The notes beneath the pieces were generated by a model that was not told the origin of the DNA, ran no database searches, and saw only the letters and a list, made by a program, of their open reading frames with translations. This document shows positions 1 to 5,548 of a stretch of 7,821 bases of DNA, one piece after another. This DNA is from an uncultured Cloacibacillus sp. GTDB taxonomy: Bacteria; Synergistota; Synergistia; Synergistales; Synergistaceae. The stretch covers positions 1 through 7,821 of the forward strand of contig UQVV01000081.1 of assembly GCA_900544635.1 (NCBI GenBank), given 5' to 3'. Every line of letters begins with the position of its first letter. Within the stretch, counting starts at the first letter, position 1. A program made the position numbers and the translations under genes.

Positions 1-160
1 GAAGCTCCGCCTCGACCTTGTCGAGCGGCAGCTCGCGGAATTTCAGATGCTTGAAGAGCGTGCAGAAGCGGCAGGCGTTATATGAGCAGCCGACCGCGAC
101 CGGCAGCATGAACCTGCCTATCTCCATCGGCGGCTTGCAGATCTGTCCTTCGTAATCCAT
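1..160 (-). CDS. Radical SAM protein, N-terminal fragment (runs off left edge)
   Basis: The 53 visible residues begin MDYEGQICKPPMEIGRFMLP and contain the cysteine cluster GCSYNACRFC (C25, C30, C33), followed by TLFKHLKFREL. This cluster would bind the [4Fe-4S] centre that reductively cleaves S-adenosylmethionine. The spacing is CX4CX2C rather than the classical CX3CX2C. From memory, a group of clostridial radical SAM proteins with a GCSHNKCTFC-type motif and a similar YEG-x-x-x-x-PP opening shares this spacing. The ATG is supported by AAGGAAGG (171-178) with a 10-nt spacer. A TACAAT hexamer on the minus strand at 187-192 could be a -10 element, but no good -35 lies at the expected distance. 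The upstream terminator at 254-305 implies an independent transcription unit. The catalytic barrel and C-terminus are outside the window, so the substrate is unknown. The family call is fairly sure; the reaction is not. Confidence 0.8.
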   Translation of the reverse strand, partial: MDYEGQICKPPMEIGRFMLPVAVGCSYNACRFCTLFKHLKFRELPLDKVEAEL

Positions 161-253
161 CGTCAACACCCCTTCCTTATCCCTTTATTGTAGCGGCACG
201 CGCCTCCGCCCGCCAGCGGCGCGGGACGGAAATTTTGAAAAATTTCACAAAAA

Positions 254-305
254 ACGGCGGCCTCCGCAGCCGCGCGCCGCGTCGCGCGCGTTCGGAAGCC
301 GCCGT
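254..305 (-). terminator. Intrinsic terminator of the NAD(P)H-binding protein gene
   Basis: The arms ACGGCGGCCTCC (254-265) and GGAAGCCGCCGT (294-305) form a 12-bp stem with one mismatch. On the minus strand the stem is followed by six Ts (complement of 249-254), which is the layout of a rho-independent terminator. It begins 22 nt after the stop codon at 328. The 28-nt loop holds a smaller CGCGCG/CGCGCG hairpin (271-276 with 283-288), so the structure is probably forked. The outer arms match those of the terminator at 7563-7595. Confidence 0.85.
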
Positions 306-327
306 AGATTCGCCGCGGGCGGGAATT

Positions 328-957
328 TTACTCCGTGTACACCGATATGCGCTCGTCCGCGTATTTGCCGCTCTCTATCACGTCGAGCATCGCGGCGGCG
401 TAGTCGGCGTAGCTTATGAAGCTCTCGCCCTTCGCGTTCGCCGCGAACTCCTCGCCCGCGAGCTTGTACTTGCCCGTGCGCTCGCCGTCGGCGCGGAAAT
501 CGGCGGCGGGGGAGAGGTACGTCCACGTCACGTCCTTGCGTTCGCGCAGCTCGTAAAAAGCGTCCGCGGTCGCCTGCGCCACGCCCATGAATACCGCGGG
601 GAACTCCGGCGCGTCCATCAGCCGCGTCTTATGCTCCGCGTCGAGGTACAGGCTTCCCGCGCCGCCGACGACGTAAAGGCGCGCGGGCGAACCGGCGAGA
701 ACGCCGCAGATTTTGCGCAGCGACGTAACGTGCTGCGGCAGAGCCTCGGGCGTCCACGCGCCGAAGGCGTCTACGACCGCGTCGAAGCCCTTCAGGTCGT
801 CCGCCGTGAGGTCGAACAGGTCCTTGATTATCGCGCTCTTCGCCGCGCTGCGGTTCTCCCCGCGAACGACCGCCGTCACCTCGTGTCTGCGGCGCGCGGC
901 CTCCTCGACGATAAGCTTGCCCGCTTTTCCGTTGGCGCATATAACAGCAATTTTCAT
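328..957 (-). CDS. NAD(P)H-binding Rossmann-fold protein (atypical SDR / NmrA-like)
   Basis: This 209-residue protein is the size usual for small NAD(P)H-binding proteins of the PF13460 / COG2910 type. These are atypical short-chain dehydrogenases without a firmly assigned reaction, often linked to stress responses. The N-terminus MKIAVICANGKAGKLIVEEA is a beta strand, a glycine-rich dinucleotide loop and a helix. The usual GATGxxG loop appears as CANGKAG, with cysteine 7 replacing the first glycine. Other family marks are the strand VVDAFGAW (61-68), VVGGAGSLYL (96-105) and TYLSPAADF (146-154). The start at 957 is chosen because GGAGG (966-970) precedes it by 8 nt and the Rossmann strand begins at once. 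A 95-residue in-frame extension to 1242 would run across the divergent promoter into the neighbouring gene and has no family resemblance. It is divergent from the HxlR regulator at 1109, which probably controls it. It probably acts in the cytoplasm as a monomeric or dimeric reductase or redox sensor; substrate unknown. Confidence 0.88.
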   Translation of the reverse strand: MKIAVICANGKAGKLIVEEAARRRHEVTAVVRGENRSAAKSAIIKDLFDLTADDLKGFDAVVDAFGAWTPEALPQHVTSLRKICGVLAGSPARLYVVGGAGSLYLDAEHKTRLMDAPEFPAVFMGVAQATADAFYELRERKDVTWTYLSPAADFRADGERTGKYKLAGEEFAANAKGESFISYADYAAAMLDVIESGKYADERISVYTE

Positions 958-1017
958 AAGAAATTCCTCCAGGTTTTTTAATTTCGCCGAAGTCCCTTGC
1001 GTTCCCCTCGACGCCGT

Positions 1018-1065
1018 TATAATATGTCCGTAGCGAAAAATTTTAAAGTAAGCACAAATTTGTGC
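1018..1065. promoter_or_regulatory. Divergent promoter region with palindromic operator candidate
   Basis: The 151-bp gap between divergent genes contains a perfect 14-bp palindrome, GCACAAATTTGTGC (1052-1065). It is flanked by AGTAA direct repeats at 1047-1051 and 1069-1073. For the leftward gene, TTTAAA (1042-1047) and TATTAT (complement of 1019-1024) are 17 bp apart and make a reasonable sigma-70-type promoter. The palindrome lies just upstream of that -35, centred about 46 bp before the expected start. On the plus strand TATAAT occurs at 1018-1023, but the nearest -35 (TTGCGT, 997-1002) is weak and only 15 bp away. HxlR proteins are winged-helix dimers that bind such inverted repeats in divergent regions, so this is the natural site for the product of 1109-1444. 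The palindrome is observed; the regulator assignment is inferred. Confidence 0.6.
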
Positions 1066-1108
1066 CGTAGTAACCCAAACGATACTATTGTGAAGGAGAC
1101 CGGATAAA

Positions 1109-1444
1109 TTGGATAAAACACTGCCCGCATGCCCCGTCGAGACGACGCTCTCGCTTATCAGCGACCGCTGGAAGGTTTTGATAATACGCGACTTGCTCGG
1201 CGGGACGAAGCGCTTCGGCGAGCTGCGCAAATCTGTCGGCAACGTCTCGCAGAAGGTGCTGACCGCGAACCTGCGCTCGATGGAGGAGGACGGCCTGCTG
1301 ACGCGCCGCGTCTACGCCGAGGTGCCGCCGCGCGTCGAATACACGCTCACCGAGACGGGCATGAGCCTCCGCCCCGTGCTCGACGCGATGTGGACGTGGG
1401 GCGAGAGCTACAAGGAGAAGCGCGCGGGAGGCGAAACGGCGTGA
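1109..1444 (+). CDS. HxlR-family winged-helix transcriptional regulator
   Basis: The 111-residue protein matches the HxlR/DUF24 family along its whole length. It has LPACPVETTLSLISDRWKVL at the N-terminus, a helix-turn-helix GTKRFGELRKSVGNVSQKVLT (about 32-52), SMEEDGLLTRRVYAEVPPRV across the wing, and YTLTETG before the C-terminal dimerisation helix (DAMWTWGESYKEK). It has a single cysteine, C8 in the CPV motif. This is where family members such as YodB and HypR carry the residue that senses quinones or disulfide stress, so a redox-sensing role is plausible but inferred. Translation most likely starts at a TTG, supported by AAGGAG (1093-1098) and a 10-nt spacer; no in-frame ATG lies close enough to keep the conserved N-terminus. 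The stop codon overlaps the start of the acetyltransferase at 1441. It probably regulates itself and the divergent NAD(P)H-binding protein. Confidence 0.93.
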   Translation: MDKTLPACPVETTLSLISDRWKVLIIRDLLGGTKRFGELRKSVGNVSQKVLTANLRSMEEDGLLTRRVYAEVPPRVEYTLTETGMSLRPVLDAMWTWGESYKEKRAGGETA

Positions 1445-1971
1445 GGTTCGAGCGGCTGGCCGATACGCATGACGAGAGATACAACGCGGCGCGCGCGCTC
1501 TGCGCCGCGAGCTTTCCGTACCACGAGCAAAGAGACGGCGAAGCGCAGGCCGCGGCGCTCGCGAGCGCGGACTACCGCTTCGAGCTGATTTACGACGGCG
1601 ATGAGTTCGCGGGGCTGATGTTGTGCTGGGAGGCGGAGGATTTCATCTACGTCGAGCATTTCTGCACCGCGCCGGAGCTTCGCGGACGCGGCATAGGCGC
1701 GGAGGCTTTAGCGCTTCTCGCGCAAAGCGGCAAAAAAATAATTTTAGAGATAGACCCGCCGATTGACGAAATCTCGCGCCGACGCAAAAATTTCTACGAG
1801 CGCGCGGGCTTCGCGGAAAACCCCTTCGCGCACGTCCACCCGCCCTACCACGCGGGATACCCCGGCCATCCGCTCGTCGTGATGTCGCACCCGCGCGCGC
1901 TGACGGACGCGGAGTATCGCGCGTTTGACGGTTATTTGAAGAACGTTGTGATGAAGGACGTGAAGATATAA
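1441..1971 (+). CDS. GNAT-family N-acetyltransferase
   Basis: This 176-residue protein transfers an acetyl group from acetyl-CoA to an amine; the acceptor is unknown. The acetyl-CoA pyrophosphate loop is RGRGIG (81-86), preceded by the strand DFIYVEHFCTAPEL (67-80). The later GNAT element FYERAGF (118-124) is also clear. The C-terminal stretch HVHPPYHAGYPGHPLVVMSH (131-150) looks like a conserved subfamily signature, with several histidines and prolines that may line the substrate pocket. The start is a GTG whose GTGA overlaps the stop of the upstream regulator by 4 nt. GGGAGG (1426-1431) precedes it by 9 nt, and homology-like sequence (MRFERLADTH) begins here. A longer open frame back to 1129 merely reads the regulator gene out of frame. 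Cotranscription with HxlR suggests it belongs to the same response, perhaps detoxification or modification of a small amine. The family is certain; the role is not known. Confidence 0.88.
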   Translation: MRFERLADTHDERYNAARALCAASFPYHEQRDGEAQAAALASADYRFELIYDGDEFAGLMLCWEAEDFIYVEHFCTAPELRGRGIGAEALALLAQSGKKIILEIDPPIDEISRRRKNFYERAGFAENPFAHVHPPYHAGYPGHPLVVMSHPRALTDAEYRAFDGYLKNVVMKDVKI

Positions 1972-1972
1972 C

Positions 1973-2004
1973 AAGAGCGGCGGCTTCGCACAGCCGCCGC
2001 TCTT
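1973..2004. terminator. Bidirectional intrinsic terminator between convergent units
   Basis: A perfect 13-bp stem, AAGAGCGGCGGCT (1973-1985) with AGCCGCCGCTCTT (1992-2004), closes a 6-nt loop (TCGCAC). It lies directly after the acetyltransferase stop (1971) and just past the end of the export operon (2009). T-rich sequence follows on both strands, though neither tract is long. It therefore serves the plus-strand HxlR-GNAT unit and the minus-strand pump operon. Confidence 0.85.
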
Positions 2005-2008
2005 TCGT

Positions 2009-3397
2009 CTATTTCCCGACCGCGTAAATCAGGTCGGCCTCGGCGGTCTTTATGTCGTAGAGCGCCGCCGCCGTTTCGGAGAGCGCGTTGACGAGCGCTA
2101 CGCGCGAGTCGGATTCTTCGAGCGCCGTGCCTACGTTTTCCTCGTAGCGGCGCACGGCTATGCGGTAGTCCTCGCGCGCCTGCTCCGTCTGGCGAAGCGC
2201 GACTTCCAGGCGGCTGCGCGCCGATGCTAAGTTCTGCTCGGCCTGCACTACCTCCATGCGGACGGCGTTCTTCATATCCTCGAGCTGGAAGAGCAGCTCC
2301 TTCGCCTTGGCCTTGGCCTCGCGCGTCTTTGCGCGCATCTCGCCGCCGTCGTAGAGGTTCCAGTACATTCCTATCGCGGCGACCGCCTCGCCCTCGCCGG
2401 GGAAGAAGCTGTCGTCCGCCGCGACGTAGCCCGCCGCGCCTAGAATCTGCGGCAGCGTCCGCCCCTGCGCGGCGCGCGCGAGCTTTTCGGCTTGTTTGCT
2501 CAGCAGCGCGTAGGCCTTGAGCTCCGCGCGCGCTTCGAAGGCCTGCGCCGTCCTGTCTCCGCCCGGGACGCGCGGCAGGATTTTCGCGAACTCCCTGTCT
2601 CCGCCGCCGTCGAATAACTTCTGCGCGAATATGTCGGGCGCTTCGAGCTCCGCTTTAATCAGCTCCGTTCCGACCGCGCGGCGCAGCGCTGTCAGAGCGT
2701 TGGCCTCGGCGCTCTGCGCGCGTATCAGCGAAAGCTCCGCCTCCGAGACCGCGACGCCGCCGCGCAGCACGTCGTTCTTCGCGACGACCCCGGCCTTGAA
2801 GAGCTTCTCCGCGCGCGCGAGATGTTCCTTCGCGAGCGACAAAGCTTCGCGCGCTACGCGCGCCTTGGCCTGCGCGGCGCGCAGCGCGTAGTAGGCGCGG
2901 CGGACGGAGTTTTCGACCGCCTGTTCGGTGCGCAGCTCCTGCGCCTGCGCCGCGCCGAGCGCGAGCCGCTCCGCCTCCTTCTGCGCCGTCAGCGAGCCGC
3001 CCGCGTATATGACCTGCGACAGCCCTATCGCGGCGGCGTATGTGTTCGAGCCGATTACATTGACGGATGCGGGCAATGTCATAGCGCCGAGGGATACGTT
3101 CGGAGTCAGTGTCACGCCGTCCTCCTGCCACAGGCCGCCGAGCCCCGCGAAGACGTCCGGCCCGAGCCGCGCGGCGGCGGCCTCGACCTTCGCGCGCGCC
3201 GCCTCGGTGCGCTGTTTCGCCGCGGCTATCTGCGGGTTCTCCTCGCCCGCCGCGATAAGCAGCTTCGCGAGCGCCGCGTCCTCTATATAGTCGATTTCGA
3301 CGATTGGCGAGGTTTCCGCCGTTCCGGCCCCCGCGCAGGGCGCGCAGGCGAGCGTCAGCGCGGCGAGCGCGGATATAAAAATTTTCATCTTCGGCAT
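2009..3397 (-). CDS. TolC-like outer-membrane efflux channel
   Basis: From the preferred start this is a 462-residue outer membrane efflux protein with two copies of the OEP (PF02321) repeat. Repeat 1 runs from about 54 (NPQIAAAKQRTEAARAKVEA) through the hairpin GLSQVIYAGG (125-134) into long alanine-rich helices to about 245. Repeat 2 runs from about 290 (RAELKAYALL) through GMYWNLYDGG (343-352) to the C-terminus. Residues 1-25 form a signal peptide with a likely AGA cleavage site; cysteines 18 and 21 are present, but there is no convincing lipobox. Three subunits would form a barrel in the outer membrane and an alpha tunnel across the periplasm. The start at 3397 has AAAGGA (3407-3412) 9 nt upstream. 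An alternative GTG at 3415 would add six residues and put that Shine-Dalgarno inside the gene. It is the last gene of the pump operon, 22 nt after the permease. The frame is much longer than the hydrophilic helices need for any other fold; high confidence. Confidence 0.93.
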   Translation of the reverse strand: MPKMKIFISALAALTLACAPCAGAGTAETSPIVEIDYIEDAALAKLLIAAGEENPQIAAAKQRTEAARAKVEAAAARLGPDVFAGLGGLWQEDGVTLTPNVSLGAMTLPASVNVIGSNTYAAAIGLSQVIYAGGSLTAQKEAERLALGAAQAQELRTEQAVENSVRRAYYALRAAQAKARVAREALSLAKEHLARAEKLFKAGVVAKNDVLRGGVAVSEAELSLIRAQSAEANALTALRRAVGTELIKAELEAPDIFAQKLFDGGGDREFAKILPRVPGGDRTAQAFEARAELKAYALLSKQAEKLARAAQGRTLPQILGAAGYVAADDSFFPGEGEAVAAIGMYWNLYDGGEMRAKTREAKAKAKELLFQLEDMKNAVRMEVVQAEQNLASARSRLEVALRQTEQAREDYRIAVRRYEENVGTALEESDSRVALVNALSETAAALYDIKTAEADLIYAVGK

Positions 3398-3419
3398 CTT
3401 TATCATTCCTTTCACGCGC

Positions 3420-4553
3420 CTACGGCACGAAGCGGCGTTTGAACATCACGACCGAGGCCGTGAACATCACGGCGATGTAGGCCGCGAGCGCGAGCGTGTC
3501 GCGCCACACGTATTCGAGGCCGCCGCCCTTCAGGATTATCTGGCGCGAGATATTTATGTAATAGGTTATCGGGAAGCACTCTCCGAGGTAGCGGAAGCCC
3601 GCTGGCATCGATTCGAGCGGGAAGACGAAGCCCGAGAGCAGGACGCTCGGCAGTATGATGAAGACGGACATCTGGAGCGCCTGCGTCTGGTTCTGCGCGA
3701 AGCAGGAAATCATTATGCCGAGCGAGAGGCTCGCGACGACGTAGAAGAAGGTCAGCGCGTAGAAGAGCGTCATGCTCCCGAGGAACGGCATGTTGAATAC
3801 GAAAATCCCTATGACTATCGAGATGAATATCTGCACGTAGCCGACGATGATGTAGGGGATTATCTTCGCGGTCAGCAGCTCCCATATCTTCATCGGCGTC
3901 ACGAGAAGCTGTTCGAGCGTGCCCTGCTCGCTCTCGCGCACAATCGCCATCGACATCATCGATATGAGCGTCAGCGTCAGCAGCAGCCCCATGATGCCCG
4001 GCACGATGTACCACGAGGTTACGAAGTCTGGGTTGTACCAGAGGCGGATGCGCATGTCTATCGCCTGCCCCGGCACGCGGATGCCGAGGCGCGAGAATTT
4101 CTCCGCGAGTATCTCCTGCGACTTCAGCATCCCTATCGTCTGCGCCGCCGAGAGCGCCGACGAGGCGCTCAGGTTGTCCGTCGCGTCCACGATGACCTGC
4201 ACGGAGGTCTGCCGCCCGCCCTGTATGTCGCGCGCGTAGTCGGGCGGGAAGACGATGCCGACCTTCGCGCGGCCCGACTCAACGTTCTCGTTGACCTCGC
4301 GCACGCTCGCGGCGAACTTTATCACGTCGAAGTAGTTGCTCGCCGTGAGGCTGTTTATCATCTCGCGGCTCTCCTGCGTCCGCGACTGGTCGAAGACGAC
4401 CGTCTTCAGGTGCTTTATGTCGGTGTTTATCGCGAAGCCGAAAATCAGAAGCTGCGCGAGCGGCATGAATAAGATTATCGCGAGCGTTATCTTGTCGCGC
4501 ATGACCTGGATGAACTCCTTGACGATCAGCGCGCGCATACGGTCCCAGTTCAT
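3420..4553 (-). CDS. ABC-2 type transporter permease (YbhS/YbhR/YhhJ-like)
   Basis: This 377-residue inner-membrane permease is of the ABC2_membrane_3 type. One membrane segment lies near the N-terminus (about 22-42), after the cytoplasmic helix containing KEFIQVMRDK. A long extracytoplasmic region follows (about 45-175). Five more segments lie at about 181-204, 228-252, 260-283, 291-311 and 350-370. The motif RESEQGTLEQLLVTP (205-219) between segments 2 and 3 is the family's cytoplasmic coupling region. The ATG overlaps the upstream ATPase stop (ATGA) and has a full AAGGAGG (4564-4570) at 10 nt. In the related YbhGFSR system two permease genes follow the ATPase; here only one is present before the TolC gene, so the transmembrane unit is probably a homodimer. 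It would hand substrate to the HlyD-like adaptor. Drug, lipid or metal export cannot be distinguished from sequence. Confidence 0.93.
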   Translation of the reverse strand: MNWDRMRALIVKEFIQVMRDKITLAIILFMPLAQLLIFGFAINTDIKHLKTVVFDQSRTQESREMINSLTASNYFDVIKFAASVREVNENVESGRAKVGIVFPPDYARDIQGGRQTSVQVIVDATDNLSASSALSAAQTIGMLKSQEILAEKFSRLGIRVPGQAIDMRIRLWYNPDFVTSWYIVPGIMGLLLTLTLISMMSMAIVRESEQGTLEQLLVTPMKIWELLTAKIIPYIIVGYVQIFISIVIGIFVFNMPFLGSMTLFYALTFFYVVASLSLGIMISCFAQNQTQALQMSVFIILPSVLLSGFVFPLESMPAGFRYLGECFPITYYINISRQIILKGGGLEYVWRDTLALAAYIAVMFTASVVMFKRRFVP

Positions 4554-5548
4554 TTCTTCGCTTCCTCCTTAGCTGCCTTCGCGTTCGCCGCGGTCGCGCT
4601 TCCTATCCCCGATATGCGCCCCGCGCCGAGGTCGTCGTGCGCGTGCGACTTCACGAGATATACGAAAACGTCCTCCATCGACTGCTCTATGCGCGCGACG
4701 CGGCAGCCCTCGAAAATCCCCTCGGCGCGCAGCTCGCGGCCGGCCGGCGCTAAAATATGCACCTTGTCGCCGAAGAAGTACGAGTCGATGAACTCTCCGC
4801 CCGCGCCCTCCTGCACCTTCGCAAGCAGCTCCATCGGCTCGGGGCACGAAATTTCGTAAAGTTTGCCGGGCAGCGTCTGCTTCAGGTTGTCGGGCGAGTC
4901 GTCGGCGATGAGCCGCCCGTAGTATATGAATGCGACCTTGTTGCAGTGCTCGGCCTCGTCCATGAAGTGCGTCGTCACCATCACCGTCGTGCCGTTCGCC
5001 GCAAGGTCGTAGATTATCTCCCAGAAGAGCAGGCGAGCCTTCGGGTCTACGCCGCTCGTCGCTTCGTCGAGGAACAGGATTTTCGGCCTGTGCAGTATCG
5101 CGCAGCCGAGCGCGAGCCTCTGACGCCAGCCGCCCGATAGCGAGGCCGTCGGCTCGTTTTCGCGCCCCGTCAGCCCCGCGAGCTCGAGCATCTCGCCGAT
5201 GCGCTTTTTCTTCTCCGCGCCGCGCAGGCCGTAGAGGCCCGAATATAGGTTGAGATTTTCGATGACGGACAATTCCGGGTAGAGCGAGAACTTCTGCGAC
5301 ATGTAGCCGATTTTCTCCTTGAGCTTCTGCCCGTTCGAGGCGAGGTCCATCCCGAGGACGAGGCCGCGCCCCGAGGTCGGAGCCAGCAGGCCGCAGAGCA
5401 TCCGTATCGTCGTGGACTTCCCCGCGCCGTTCGGGCCGAGGAAGCCGTAGACCTGCCCTTCCTCAATCGACATGTTGATGTCGTCGACGGCGGTGAAGGA
5501 GCCGAACTTCTTCGTCAGGTGCTCAGTCTGTACGACTACCGGGGGCAT
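4550..5548 (-). CDS. ABC transporter ATPase 2 (canonical catalytic motifs)
   Basis: This 332-residue ATPase carries every catalytic element: Walker A GPNGAGKST (38-46), Q-loop Q85 in GYMSQ, signature LSGGW (137-141), Walker B ILFLDE with D161 and E162, D-loop SGVDP, and switch histidine H194 in TTHFMDEAE. It resembles the C-terminal half of the fused ATPase YbhF. The Walker B tail reads DEAT rather than the common DEPT, which should be tolerated. After the core, a domain of about 80 residues ends in SMEDVFVYLVK (290-300), typical of this family. A tail rich in Ala, Lys and Glu (about 303-332) follows. The start overlaps the end of ATPase 1 by 13 nt and has GGAAGGAG (5558-5565) 9 nt upstream, so it can be initiated independently. 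Together with ATPase 1 it should form the heterodimeric motor for the permease at 3420-4553. Confidence 0.95.
   Translation of the reverse strand: MPPVVVQTEHLTKKFGSFTAVDDINMSIEEGQVYGFLGPNGAGKSTTIRMLCGLLAPTSGRGLVLGMDLASNGQKLKEKIGYMSQKFSLYPELSVIENLNLYSGLYGLRGAEKKKRIGEMLELAGLTGRENEPTASLSGGWRQRLALGCAILHRPKILFLDEATSGVDPKARLLFWEIIYDLAANGTTVMVTTHFMDEAEHCNKVAFIYYGRLIADDSPDNLKQTLPGKLYEISCPEPMELLAKVQEGAGGEFIDSYFFGDKVHILAPAGRELRAEGIFEGCRVARIEQSMEDVFVYLVKSHAHDDLGAGRISGIGSATAANAKAAKEEAKK

Noticed and set aside
235..981. A 248-codon open frame on the plus strand opposite the NAD(P)H-binding gene
   Set aside because: It starts inside the terminator region, is arginine-rich without a known domain, and mirrors a conserved minus-strand gene.
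1060..1088. TTGTGC-17-TACTAT as a plus-strand promoter for the HxlR gene
   Set aside because: It matches the consensus poorly, and its start point would fall inside the ribosome-binding site at 1093-1098, leaving no usable leader.
958..1242. In-frame 95-residue N-terminal extension of the NAD(P)H-binding protein
   Set aside because: It crosses the divergent promoter and the start of the HxlR gene, has no family resemblance, and a strong GGAGG sits just before the internal ATG at 957.
1129..1440. N-terminal extension of the acetyltransferase frame back to 1129
   Set aside because: It is the HxlR gene read in another frame; the GTG at 1441 has a good Shine-Dalgarno and the GNAT domain needs nothing upstream.
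3449..3454. TolC signal peptide cysteines as a lipoprotein site (considered for residues 18 and 21 of the channel)
   Set aside because: The residues before the cysteines (TLA-C and CAP-C) do not fit a lipobox, and an AxA-type cleavage site follows. The listed coordinates are only a nearby anchor; the cysteines themselves are encoded at about 3335-3346.
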